The notes beneath the pieces are model-generated. The model ran no database searches. It saw nothing but the letters and a program-made list of their open reading frames with translations, and had not been told where the DNA came from. Made by a program: the position numbers and the translations under genes. A stretch of DNA of 64,000 nt from positions 6,833,707-6,897,706 of the forward strand of contig OZ007517.1 in the NCBI GenBank assembly GCA_963931865.1. Reading direction: 5' to 3'. The number at the start of each line of letters is the position of its first letter. The first letter of the stretch is position 1. Source of the stretch: Axinella damicornis (taxonomy: Eukaryota > Porifera > Demospongiae > Axinellida > Axinellidae). Of this stretch, positions 1-10,524 are shown piece by piece.

Positions 1-422
1 TGCATTACGTCATACTAAATGACAGTGCACGTGATCTTGTCCTACCCCCCCTGCCCTGCCATAGATCATCATAGACCATCTATGCTGGCACTTCTGAACT
101 TCCAAGTATCACTGCAATCGCAGCATCGTGAGTCTGGTAGCATAGATATATAGATATCGATACAAGAATAGTTTCAATAGACCACCTCATCAAAGTGATT
201 TTCCGAGGTAGGCAAGCGGAACCAGTTTCTTGAGGGTTCTGCTGATTGGTATGTACACATGACCAGTGCTGGAGGGCATGTTCAAATGGGCTAGTTGTTC
301 AATGAACTACACGTTCAATTTGCTTGGTGTGTATGACAGTCACCCCCTGATAGCTAGATAAATGGTTACCTGGTACCTTTGCTGTTCTGAGACCTAAATG
401 AAGTCCTTTCTATCCTTGACTA

Positions 423-1034
423 TAGTCTCGTTCCCAGACCCAAACAACCCCAGCGAAGATTGCAGTATCTCACAGGGTAGGAGGGTCTGGTGACTTTAGC
501 GGTGGCAACCCGGATCTACGGAATATTGACAATTTCATTTACACACGACGTCATTTCCGTAGTATAAAATTTCGCCCATAATGTACATGTAGTTAAGCGT
601 TTGTTGATGGCTTGTTCACAAGCACTTGAGCGTTGTTGCTGCGTGGTGACTCTATGGCCTTACAGTACTGCCTGATGACATACCTGACTCGTGATCGTCG
701 GATTCTGCACTGTGATTACCACCAAGCACCTGCTGCCAGTACTAGCCACCACTTTATCTTGCCGCTTTGAACGGTTAAACAGGTCCATGAGCTACTTGCC
801 GTGCGCCCTATCGGCGGCATCAATCGTTTCACAAGTCTGGACTGCCATCTACATTCAAGCCATTTTGAGAGCGCTTCTAAATCAGCGGAAAAATGTTTAC
901 TGTAGAATACCTGAGTACGCCTGCATACCAGGTGTAGATCCGCGTTACCACTGCTCAAGTAACCAGACCCTCCTTCCCCGCGAGATACTGCAAGCGATCT
1001 TCACTGCAGTTGTTTGAGTCTGGGAACGGGACTA
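423..1034. mobile_element. Nonautonomous inverted-repeat element, TAGTCTCG family
   Basis: The element starts TAGTCTCGTTCCCAGACCC and ends with the imperfect inverse. It is flanked by ATCCTTGAC (412-420, followed by an extra TA) and ACCCTTGAC (1035-1043), a 9-bp target duplication with one mismatch. The duplicated paralog keeps the uninterrupted site, with a single ATCCTTGAC at 51158-51166. The interior is the same family as 5414-6048 and shows no convincing gene. The right half recurs near 58,965-59,059. The superfamily is unknown; 9-bp duplications are known for Mutator-like elements. Confidence 0.85.
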
Positions 1035-1637
1035 ACCCTTGACATCACACATGTGAGGAAACATACCAGGTCCTATGCATTCTTCATGCAACCCAAAATG
1101 GCACAAGCAATTACCAATGAAACCACATATCATGTGTCACACAATTTTGTACACCTGTAAATCGCTTTGATCTTTGTTGTGACACCATCACCACCTGCAT
1201 TTCCACTCCTCCTTTGCTTGCACTACCAAACAGGTTTAATTGCCATAACAACCTGTTCAGCTGTTGTAATCAGATTACTGTACTTACCTAGCTTCATTCC
1301 CAGGCCTTCTCACCCCAGCGTTTGTCGCTTGCAGTACTTCAGCTTCACCTCGTGCGGTGTATCACCTTCCTGAATCCGTTGCCCATGCAGTGTATCCCAA
1401 ATTACACTGCAAACCATGTGTGCTATTACCTATTATACATTTCCACTCAGTGAATTTTTTACACCCCAAAAATTACCCTTTTTGAAACGCTTGGAATGCC
1501 ATAATTATGCGCAGAAGTCGATCGATGTTGCGGCATTGCGCGTGTGCAATGCAGCTTTAGCGTGTACAGTTAATAAATATTAAATATCCAATTCTTTTCA
1601 TTCCTGTCTCTAGCCGCTAGTGTGTGCAGCCATCATC

Positions 1638-1906
1638 ATGGGTCACGGTGGAACTGGTGAAACTTCAGAAGGTCCCCAACAAGAACACAGCAAGAGCATC
1701 AAAGAGCGGGACAAGGGCAAGCAGAGCGCCAACAGCAAGAAGCAGGCCAAGGGCAAGGAGCGTGGGCAAAGAGCTGTTTATATTTCCAGTTCGAGTGAAC
1801 CTAAATGTATAGGAAGTGACGTACATGTACGACTACAAGAAAACAGCAACGTACGGAAGAGAGCGCGTCCTTTAGCAGAAGATGACACAGCAGAATCCAA
1901 ACCAAA
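1638..1906 (+). CDS. First exon of an unrecognised Lys/Ser/Glu-rich protein
   Basis: Starting at the ATG at 1638, the frame gives an about 90-residue hydrophilic sequence beginning MGHGGTGETSEGP. Runs of KER, KGK and KKQ follow, then YISSSSEP and KKR-like basic clusters, ending TAESKPK. A consensus donor (GTAAGT) starts at 1907, just before an in-frame TAA at 1908-1910, so the ORF is probably a first coding exon rather than a whole gene. I could not identify a second exon. The paralog at 52,361 keeps the frame, the start context and the same donor. That shared frame is the main reason to believe it is or was coding. The low-complexity basic composition suggests a nuclear or nucleic-acid-binding protein, which is only inference. 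It could equally be the 5' exon of a mobile element gene. Confidence 0.5.
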
Positions 1907-1933
1907 GTAAGTACCGCTACCATAGTGTAAACC

Positions 1934-2330
1934 TTTACAATAGCTGTGTCCTGGATTTTGGACATGGGGTGTTGTAGTCTCATGGCCTATAGGCTCTCTC
2001 AAGAGAGTCTGCATGGTTGAATTGCCATATGGCGTTTGTGCTGCACAATCAGTGGTAGGAATAAGGCTAACTGCAGTGTAAGTGGGTGCAAACGTAATTG
2101 GGCCGTGTGTATATACCGTAGATCGGGAAATTGTGTGAATCGTATCAATAGCTGTGTCCTGGATTTTGGACATTGGGGGCGGGGGGCAGTCTCATCGCCC
2201 AGGCTCTCTCACAGGAGAGAGTCTGGTCAAATTCCCATATAGTCTCGTGCCCAGACCCTCTCAGAAGGAAGGAGAAGAGTCTGGTGAATATAGTACTATT
2301 TCACACTATGGGATAGCACACCTGAGGTTT
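1934..2330 (+). repeat. Two direct copies of a ~210-bp segment
   Basis: The segment starting AATAGCTGTGTCCTGGATTT occurs at about 1939 and again at about 2147. Each copy is followed by a short GGCTCTCTC...GAGAGAGTCTG hairpin. A one-sided TAGTCTCGTGCCCAGACC end begins near 2240. The second duplication copy has only one unit (about 52,680), so the tandem doubling occurred in this copy. Confidence 0.65.
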
Positions 2331-2620
2331 CACAAATGAACGGAACCGAGCCAGTGTTAAGTAGGTGGGTGTGTCATTACGGCCATGAATAATATTATCA
2401 GTTTTCGTTCAGCAATGGCTGCATGCTACTGTATATCTGCTGATGGCTGGTGCAAAGTAGTTGACAGCAAAAATCAACGAAAACTGGGTACAAGAACTTC
2501 TGAATGCGCTACCGCTGCTTTGAACGGCATGTGTCAAGAGCAGTGTTCTCGCCAGAAATCTACATCCAAATGTGCACAATGAATAATCAGACATTGAATG
2601 GCTTTGTTTACACACTACTA

Positions 2621-3661
2621 TCGAGGGGCAACCGCACTCCTGGTAGCCGCGTTGCAACCCCGGTTGCGACCCGCCGTAGCGAAGCTAAATATTGCAATTC
2701 GTTCCAATTAACGCACAGGCCACGTGGCAACCGCGCTCAGTCGATCGCGAGCAATGGCGACCAAAAGGACGACAAGACATTATTACAGCACTCACAACTT
2801 AGCCAGCACGGTGAGTTTTGGCATGTTAGCGTCAGTGAACCACAGCGATCACGGCCGTGTGGTCAGAATCTTTGTGTGCCTTTCCAAAGTACGGTACTGC
2901 CACCGGAAGTCGAAGAGAGCGCTCGAGCAATGGCGGCCAACGGCGAGACAAAAGAGTTCATATCTTCACCACCAAGGTGAGTTTCAGCACAATTATTTTG
3001 ATTTTGTGTCACTGCATCATAGCGATCACGACGGTGTAGTCAGAATCTTTGTAGGCCATTCGGAAGTAGTCAAACGTTTATTATTTAGTTTAGGTTAGAT
3101 TATTTCGAGGGGCAACCGCACTCCTGGTAGCCGCGTTGCAACCCCGTTGCGACTCGCCGTAGCGAAGCTAAATATTGCAATTCGTTCCAATTAACGCACA
3201 GGCCACGTGGCAACCACGCTCAGTCGATCGCGAGCAATGGCGACCAAAAGGACGACATGACATTATTACAGCACTCACAACTTAGCCAGCACGGTGAGTT
3301 TTGGCATGTAAGCGTCAGTGAACGACAGTGATCACGGCCGTGTGGTCAGAATCTTTGTGTGCCTTTCCTAAGAACGGTACTGCCACCGGAAGTCGGAGAG
3401 AGCGCTCTAGCAATGGCGGCCACGGCGAGACAAAAGCGCTCATATCTCCACCACCAAGGTGAGTTTCAGCACAATTATTTTGATTTTGTGTCACTGCATG
3501 ATAGCGATCACGACGGTGTAGTCAGAATCTTTGTAGGCCACTCCGAAGTAGTCGAACGTTTATTATTTAGATTATATTACATTACGCGGCACAATTTTCT
3601 TTATACCAGGAGTGTAAAGATTACATTACGCGGCACAATTTTTCCTATACCAGGAGTGTAA
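2621..3661 (+). mobile_element. Deletion derivative of the P-like transposon, tandem head-to-tail pair
   Basis: Both units begin TCGAGGGGCAACCGCACTCC (2621 and 3105). The second ends CTATACCAGGAGTGTAA at 3661, and the CACTCCTGGTA/TACCAGGAGTG ends form a short terminal inverted repeat. Each unit keeps the pieces found at the two ends of the 8.4-14.5 kb transposon: the segment with ATGGCGACCAAAAGG, a GTGAGTTTTGGCATG splice-donor-like stretch, and the 3' TTACGCGGCACAATTTT tail. Most transposase coding sequence is absent. The first unit lost its 3' end. The last unit has its final ~45 bp doubled. No target duplication was resolved. Confidence 0.75.
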
Positions 3662-4693
3662 TGAATGTTAAGTGGGAAACCCTGCCAGCAGCTGCTGTGG
3701 GCAGGGAAATGATTAATTAAGGAAGTGATCCAAATGGTGCGCTTACTTAAGTTTACCACATCCAAATGGAGATTCAAATGGTGCTGCACCGTCTGCTAAA
3801 GGCCTAGCGAGAACACTGGTCAAGAGCTAGCTATGCAGAGGATGTTTCCAGGACCTGGAAACGCTACACAAGGAACAAACAACCGTGGACCTCGTGCTTT
3901 ATAGGTTACCTTTACATGCGAGTGACGTCCGCTTCATTGACCAGCACCGCCAGTAGGAAGAGAAGTGCGAGTGACTCTCCCCTAGCGTCCAGCACACCTA
4001 GATGTTGTCTCCCCACGCGACAGAGACCCATGGTTGTTCGCACTCACAGCGATGCGAGCATCGTCCCAAGATCCCTGGCATTTATAAACTCGTAGACAAA
4101 CGTTGCACCGACAAAGAAATTCTAGCTGTAACTTGTACTTGCTGATTAATTTGTCTGCGTGGGAAATAGTGGGTGTGATATGCGTGTGACACGTATTGAC
4201 CAATCAGCCTGGAGTGTTACTGTAGCTGACCTACATGTACAGCACTTTGCAGCATTCTTGCAATGTCTGGTTACAACAGGCCACAAGTATTGACCAATCA
4301 GATTGCAGAACAGTTTGAAATCTGTTTGCTGATTGGCTGATACAATTGACGCTCTGCTGCATGCTGACCGGATATTGCAAGAACGCTGCAAAGCACTGTA
4401 CAAGTGTACTGAATGGCAAGCGCATGAGGACATCATATCCGTTGAATTCACTTAACACGCCAGCAATATGTGACATTACGTACAGTGGAAGCTGGCCGTC
4501 TACAAAGTGACATGGGATCGACGAGGTGTCCACCTAAGTTTCAATGAAATGTTGGAAAGATAAGCATATACATGCCGTACATATTCTCCTAAAGCACTGG
4601 CAAACGTCTAGCAAGAAGTAAGATCTAGGGTTATCCTTTGCATTCATATAATTATGGCTTCTCATTCAGAGGCAGCGGAAGCATGCAAAAAGT

Positions 4694-4715
4694 GGGGGGG
4701 GGGGGGGGGGGGGGG
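4694..4715 (+). repeat. 22-bp poly-G tract
   Basis: An uninterrupted G run just downstream of GCATGCAAAAAGT. The following sequence (AAATTTTTTTCGCCTTC...TTTCAG...GGCTCTCGTAGCACC) is related to the interior of the 29,789-30,424 MITE, so this is probably a diverged copy of that element. There is no gene here. Confidence 0.7.
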
Positions 4716-5142
4716 ACACTGCCAAAGGCGGTGCAGAGGCGTGAAACATGGAGAAATTTTTTTCGCCTTCTCTTTTCAGCTAGCTGGATTGGCTCTCGTA
4801 GCACCTATATATGTGCTCTGCACTGCACTACCTGTTGGTCTCGTCACTAGCCCTGACAACCCACGAATCCAGCCAGCAGAGACGCCTGCCGCTTGCCATG
4901 TGCCGCGCGCCACCACATCACCACTAAATTTAGCTACGTGCACGTGCTTAGTAATGGTTGGCTCTAAATAGAAACATGTAGAATCTTGGAACCCGAGACT
5001 AGCTAGCTACGCTTAAACCTATGCATTCAAGTTCAAGAATCAATCAGTTCACTGTTCTGTAAGTGTTGAATTCTGCATTTATTAGACGACTGATACCATG
5101 TTTCAGTGTATGACATCACAGACCTGCCAAAGTGGGGGACTA

Positions 5143-5144
<2 letters not shown>

Positions 5145-5173
<29 letters not shown>

Positions 5174-5174
5174 C
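5145..5174 (+). repeat. 30-bp poly-C tract next to an element end
   Basis: This C run directly abuts the left end of the 5175-6429 element. A run of eight C follows its right end at 6430-6437. The element therefore appears to have inserted into a poly-C tract and duplicated eight C. Confidence 0.75.
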
Positions 5175-6429
5175 TAGCCTCGGTCCCAGGCTCTCTCCTC
5201 TAAAAACGGGCGGAGGAGAGAGCCTGGTAACATTCGTGTAAAAAGCTGTCGACTTCCGGCGCGTCATCAGCCATGTGATAAACGAAGGACACTCCTACTT
5301 TTGTGGTAAATGTCGCGTGAGTTACAAATCAGTCACGCGCTATTGAAAATATCGCTCTTCGTTTTCAAGGCATCCCCAGCTTCACAGAAGTCCGAGACAA
5401 TTCTACAGCTAACTAGTCTCGTTCCCAGACCCAAACAACCCCAGCGAAGATCGCTTGCAGTATCTCGCGGGGAAGGAGGGTCTGGTCATTTGACCGTGGG
5501 CAACGCGGATCTACGCCTGGTATGCAGGCGTACTCAATTATTGGTTAATTATCGAATTCTACCGTAAATATTTTTCCGCTGATTTAGAAGCGCTCTCAAA
5601 ATGCCTTGGATGTAGATGGCAGTCCAGACTAGTAAACGATTGATGCCGATACGGCGTACGGCAAGTAGCTCATGGACTTGTTACCGTTCAAAGCGGCAAG
5701 ATAAAATGGTGGCTAGTACTGGCAGCAGGTGCTTGGGGGTAGTCACTGCGCAGAATCCGACGATCACGACAGTCAGGTATGTCATCAGGCAGTACTGTAA
5801 GGCCATAGAGTCACCAGGCAGCGACAACGCTCGAGCGCTTGTGAACAAGCCATGACAGATGAACAAACGCTTAACTACATGTACAGTATGGGGCGAAATT
5901 TTATACTACGGAAATGACGTCGCGTATAATGAAATTGTCAACATTCCGTAGATCCGCGTTGCCCGCGGTCAAATGACCAGACCCTCCTTCCCCGCGAGAT
6001 ACTGCAAGCGATCTTCGCTGGGGTTGTTTGGGTCTGGGAACGAGACTAACAGCTAACCAGGAGAGCTCACCTTGTGAACCGTCGATCCAGTAAGCGGCGA
6101 CAAACGACGAACGAGCTGGTCCGGCAAACAACCCGCAGTGAACAGCGAGATCAGACCAGTGGCCCTCTCGCACACCCTGTCAACTGCCTTTCGCCAATCA
6201 TTGAGAGGTACTCTGTCCCGGAGCGTTCAGTTCTGAGTCTACAATTCGTGCATTAGCACGGCAGTGAAGGTAAACGCCTACAAAATGTTCACGTGTTCAC
6301 GTGGTTTTGTTCTGCAAGCTGATTGGGTCCGCCAGATCCAGGCGCCGGAAGTCGACAGCTTTTTACGCGAATGTTACCAGGCTCTCTCCTCCGCCCGTTT
6401 TTAGAGGAGAGAGCCTGCAACCGAGGCTA
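5175..6429. mobile_element. Outer inverted-repeat element, TAGCCTCG family, carrying a nested relative
   Basis: It begins TAGCCTCGGTCCCAGGCTC and ends in the inverse at 6429. The inverted repeat extends about 90 bp on each side (CTCTCCTC, AACGGGCGGAGG, GTCGACTTCCGGCGC). Flanks are poly-C on both sides, giving a C8 target duplication. A second element (5414-6048) interrupts the middle, so the original was about 610 bp. No coding sequence is recognisable. Confidence 0.85.
5414..6048. mobile_element. Nested inverted-repeat element, TAGTCTCG family, perfect 9-bp TSD
   Basis: The ends TAGTCTCGTTCCCAGACCC and GGGTCTGGGAACGAGACTA are perfect inverses, and the inverted repeat continues beyond 80 bp. 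It is flanked by ACAGCTAAC at 5405-5413 and 6049-6057, a perfect 9-bp target duplication. It sits inside the 5175-6429 element and is therefore younger. The interior matches 423-1034 in part. Short ORFs across it are inverted-repeat artefacts. Confidence 0.92.
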
Positions 6430-6586
6430 CCCCCCCCTGTGAAATTAGTTGGCAAGGTCATAGATTGTAATGTACAACCAATTCTGAGACATCAACGAGA
6501 ATAGTATAAATGTGATGTGCACTAATTGGACTTATATGACTTCTCCAAGTTAGTTTGGTATGGTCACTCACTATTTAACCCTTTAG

Positions 6587-6665
6587 ACTACCAGAGCTGA
6601 TGCTTGCTGTTGTGGCTAGCTACAACAGCAGCAATAATGAACACTTGGGCATCAGCTCTGGTAGT
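6587..6665. repeat. 79-bp hairpin repeat
   Basis: ACTACCAGAGCTGATGC at the left is the inverse of GCATCAGCTCTGGTAGT at the right, with a TAGCTAC-containing loop. It is probably a tiny palindromic MITE. I could not define a target duplication. Confidence 0.6.
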
Positions 6666-7010
6666 TAATTAAATGAACATCTGCTGCACACCCAGGCAGC
6701 GAAGTTAGGGAAGTGGCTGCCTTTGGCACTTACCTGAAGTTTATGGTCGAGCGGCCTGGGGATTGTGATACAGCGGCGGAAAGGACACCTATAATAAGTA
6801 ACGAATAATAAAGTAAAAAGGGCCGCCCGCCCGCATGGAATATTTGAATAATTCATGACCAGAAACTATGAATTTTGTTACTATGGCCTAACAGTAAATG
6901 GGTTTTTTTCAGTCTTACCAGATCTTCATGTTTATGGGGCATATAACTGAGACTAATTAGATATTCAATTAAACACCCCGTCCCCACAAAGTAGTGTGCA
7001 AAATGGGGGC

Positions 7011-7160
7011 GGGAGACTAGGTATTGTACTCACTGCCAAGATGGGAAGTTAAGTATGAGCATATGTACACCGTCCGTTAAGTTAAGGTTAACCCTTTCCC
7101 ACCTAATGACGCCATATGGTGGGAGACTAGGTATTGTACCAAGATGGGAAGTTACGTATG
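7011..7160 (+). repeat. Direct repeat, two ~40-bp units
   Basis: GGGAGACTAGGTATTGTAC followed by CAAGATGGGAAGTTA occurs at 7011 and 7121 in the same orientation. The surrounding 6.7-7.4 kb has no gene I can support. Confidence 0.6.
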
Positions 7161-7511
7161 AGCTATATACACAGTCAGTTAAGGTATAGCGGTAGCCTAG
7201 CAACCCACAGTGCACACTCCAACAGAAGCTGTCAGTAATGACTACTGTCAAACTCTTGAATGTGACTTGTTCCAATTTGTTTCAACACAGGAGACTGAAA
7301 AGTGATACTTCTGTGTGTCATACCGAGGGCAAGGGCATTCGGTAAGTTACATGTGTCTGTTTGGACAGGGTTCACTATCGTGATTAAGATTAAGGCTTTT
7401 GTGTTCCTGAATGGGTGAGCCCTCAGATGAGGTACCGTTCATTGACAGGAAGTGTAACTTCCGCAATGCTGGTGGAACTACATGTATGCTACCTGTACCA
7501 TTTTGATGCTA

Positions 7512-7995
7512 ATTGGGGCGAGCCTGAGCGAGCCCCACATAGACGAGTTTGCTGTAAATTTTCTATATATATATATATATGTATCGTACGTCGTGCCGTA
7601 AATCACTTCCTGGTCGTATTTTGCGTGTCTTGCGTCATGCGTTATTTCCAACCTGAGTTCACTTACTTCCTGCATGCTCGTGCGTTGGTATCATGATGTC
7701 GCGCCGATCTAACTGATCATGAGACGCGAACTACGAACAGTCTACCTCAACAAGGCCTTGCAAGGATGGAGACTATAGCGGGGCGGTGGTGGCTAACAGA
7801 GACCGCTCCTGGACCTACCTGCCAGACTGCTTCAAGTGCACGAAATCAATGATTAGTGCGGTCATAACTTTCTCTGGTGTGATCTGCGTCTGTGTCCTTA
7901 ACTCTCCGTCAGACTCACATTCTGATGACATGCACATGCAACTGCTCCATGCACATTCAGTACCTGCATGTACTCGCTCAGGCTCGCCCCACAAT
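7512..7995. mobile_element. Inverted-repeat element with GGGGCGAGCCTGAGCGAG ends
   Basis: ATTGGGGCGAGCCTGAGCGAG at the left is the inverse of CTCGCTCAGGCTCGCCCCACAAT at the right. A relative of its right end recurs at 13,115-13,235 inside an intron of the transposase, and a diverged left-end relative is near 27,425. The interior includes an (AT)n-like run near 7565. There is no recognised gene. Confidence 0.6.
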
Positions 7996-8781
7996 GTTCT
8001 GCATTCGTCTAGTAGTTATGTATGAGAGGGTCTTTCCATTGCTCAAGCGCACGTTTCGACTGTCAGCTCTCAGGAAAGGCCCGTGAAGACCCGTACCTTT
8101 GTGATTGCCATCCTGTACTGGCACTTACCCTCATGGTGAAACTGTGAGCGCTGTAATAATTTTTTGTCTTCCTTTCGGCATCCCCTTTGCTCGCTTCGAT
8201 AGCTTGTGGAGGTCCAGGCGTCTCGTCGGCCTTCTACACTTCGTACGATTCCTCTATTTGTTCGTACACCCCCCATTTCCGGAAATATTTGGTAATTTAC
8301 GTACTCTAATCAGTTCGTACAGCTAAACATGAAATGAATTAAAAGTGTACGAATAATTAGAAATTATATGGTACTTAATATCGACATATCGATTTAAACC
8401 AATATATCAAATATTGTTACACTGCTGGTAGGGGAAAATTGTGCCGCGTAAAGAAATAAATAAATGTAATAATGTTTGACTACTTGCGAATGGCCTACAA
8501 AGAGTATGACTACACTGTTGTGATCGCTACGTATCATGCAGTACAAGTGACCCAACTGTATAATTTTGGTGCTGAAACTCACCTTCATTTTGGTGGTAGA
8601 GATACAAGTGCTTTGGTCCATAGATAATATAGCTGCGGAACGGGATTGGAAACAGCTGTAATTCGCACCTGCACTCCGCGTTATACCGGAAGTACTTCAC
8701 GTGCGGCCACACCCACTACTTGCATTCTAAATATTACCCACTTCACCGTAGCGCGTTCAGCCAGCTGCTCGTTGACTCTCG

Positions 8782-9908
8782 ATGATGGCGAGGACAAGGG
8801 AGACACAGACCTTCTCTGGACTAGGTAAGTCCCTATGTGTTAGTATTCTGCGTGCTTGTAAGCCAGCAAGTGTTCATGTATAGCTAGTTATATATAACTG
8901 TACTTATTTTATTCCTATGAAGGTGCAGCTGAGCTTATAAGAAAGGTGTTACGCGATGTGCTGGAAGATGAGGGGTTTAAAATTTCTTCTGCCAATGCTT
9001 CCACTGCCAGAACTTCAGCAGTCAAGCTACTAGAGTGGGCCTCAAAAAAGGAGAATGAGGCAAAACTGCGATCCTTTGGCACTAAGGTCACTGCCCTTCT
9101 GAACGAGGCGTTTGATTCAAACATGAAGCGAGTTAACCGAAAGCGGGAAAAGATGTGGGCCCAGTACCATAAAATCCGCACCTCACCTGAGTTTCTCTCT
9201 CAGTGGTCATCATTCACTGCATTGGCATTGGGTGAGCCTGCGACTCTCATCCTCACCCAGCACCTAACCAACCTCATCTTTAGACTAATGATAAAACACC
9301 AGTTCCCACTGGATGGAAAAGCACAAGCTGAAGAGGACCTCCCCTCCCTTTCAATGCAAGAAGAAAATGCCCTTCGATATGCCGCTGGATATGTCTGTCG
9401 AAACCTCCGGAAGAAGCTCGAAAGATCGTCTCATCCATTGAAGGAGGAGCTTGTTATAGGAATCATGGATCTTTTGGAGTGTGAAGACGACGATGACAGA
9501 GAAGGGAGTTCTGATGCTTGGTTGAACTTAGTTGATAGAGGAGGGCTGTGGCATGTCAGCGATGCTACATTTATGGTGTTTCAATCAGTGGAGGAGGTGG
9601 TGAGACAGCAGCTGAGGAAGAGCAAGGTGCACAGTCTAGCGTCTACAGTTGGAAGGCAAGGATTGCTTAGAAGGATCGCTACAGGTGAAGACGTCCAGTC
9701 ACATTGGGCAATAGTAGCCGCCGACTTTGGGGAGGAGGATGAGAAGATCTTGCTGAACATGATCATAGACTTGTGGATCACTATCAGAGGATTCTCCTTC
9801 GTCAGTGGATGGATCGAGCAGTATAAACAATCCAACAAGAAAAACTTACAAAAGTCTAAGGCCTTACGTAGTGGTTTGTTTAGCACGAACACCGAGTCAG
9901 ATTTTTAG
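8782..9908 (+). CDS. Accessory protein of the P-like transposon, two exons, unknown function
   Basis: Join 8782-8824 and 8923-9908. Exon 1 starts ATGATGGCGAGG and ends CTAG before GTAAGT. Exon 2 follows an acceptor at 8921-8922, and the junction codon reads GGT. The product is 342 residues. The N-terminal half is charged and probably helical (LLEWASKKENEAKL, KRVNRKREKMW). A conserved-looking LRYAAGYVCRNLRKKLE lies at about residues 165-180. An acidic ECEDDDDREG stretch follows, and a C-terminal LWITIRGFSF then KSKALRSGLF. I do not recognise a named domain. The C-terminal motif recalls a family repeatedly seen in transposon-associated proteins of sponges and cnidarians, but that is from memory and untested. 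The frame is fully open while the neighbouring transposase has several frameshifts, and the two genes converge with about 75 bp between their stops. It may be a regulator or transposition co-factor. That role is inference. Confidence 0.65.
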
Positions 9909-10350
9909 TATGATTGTGCATTATATTTGTCACTTTGTAAGTCAATGTAAGTCAATTGCAGGTATACAACATAAGGAAAAAATTACACATGAGACTGTTT
10001 GGTGCGTGGCCGCTTTGGCAATGGCTGGTTCTCAGCTTCAAAATTTACAGGGTTTTTGTTTCCACGACAGTTGCCTCTGACTGATCCCTTACAAAAAGAA
10101 TTTACAACCCTCAAAGCCTGTGTGTTCTTGTAAACTGTGCTGCAGTAGGATTTTCGTTAACCCGTCCTCTCTGTCTCTGACAGCCGAAGAACTTCTCCAG
10201 AGGGTCCTGAGATAGTTTTTCGCTCAGAAAAGCCTTGACGCCAGGAATGGTGAACAGGTACTCGACAAGTTCCACAAATGAGTTGACTGTAAGGAAGGGT
10301 AGAAAATGGGACTTTTAAAGTGGGTGGGAGGGATTACGGGCTATGTAATA

Positions 10351-10524
10351 TTTAGATACCACTTTGCAGTGCATTACGGGTTTTAGTGCACGAGGGCAAT
10401 CTAGTTAACGGTTGAGGGCGAGATAATGCACAAGCCGAAGGTGAGTGCATTATCCGCCCGAGACTGTTAACTACATTGCCCGAGTGCACTAAAGCCCGTA
10501 ATGCACTGCAAACTGGTATCTAAA
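10351..10524. mobile_element. Palindromic MITE inside a transposase intron
   Basis: Near-perfect palindrome: TTTAGATACCA...TTTGCAGTGCATTACGGG at the left, CCCGTAATGCACTGCAAA...TATCTAAA at the right. A second copy is at 22,351-22,530. Both copies lie beside sequence sharing TGAGGCGTCTGATTCGTTGA (10,645 here, inverse near 22,145), so the full repeat is probably longer than the palindrome. It sits in the intron between the last two transposase exons. Confidence 0.7.

Larger units (their letters stand above)
155..4570 (+). repeat. Segmental duplication, copy 1, first block
   Basis: This block is colinear with about 50,740-55,570. Matching landmarks in both, in the same order, are: the AGGTAGGCAA-rich start, the CACCCCC run, CCTGGTACC, the GAGGAAACATACCAGG segment, the first exon at 1.64 kb, and the GACCTACATGTACAGCAC segment near 4.22 kb. 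Differences are mostly transposon insertions: 423-1034 and 2621-3661 occur only here. Between landmarks the sequence is diverged noncoding DNA. I see no gene in 1-1600 or in 3662-5170. Confidence 0.8.
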
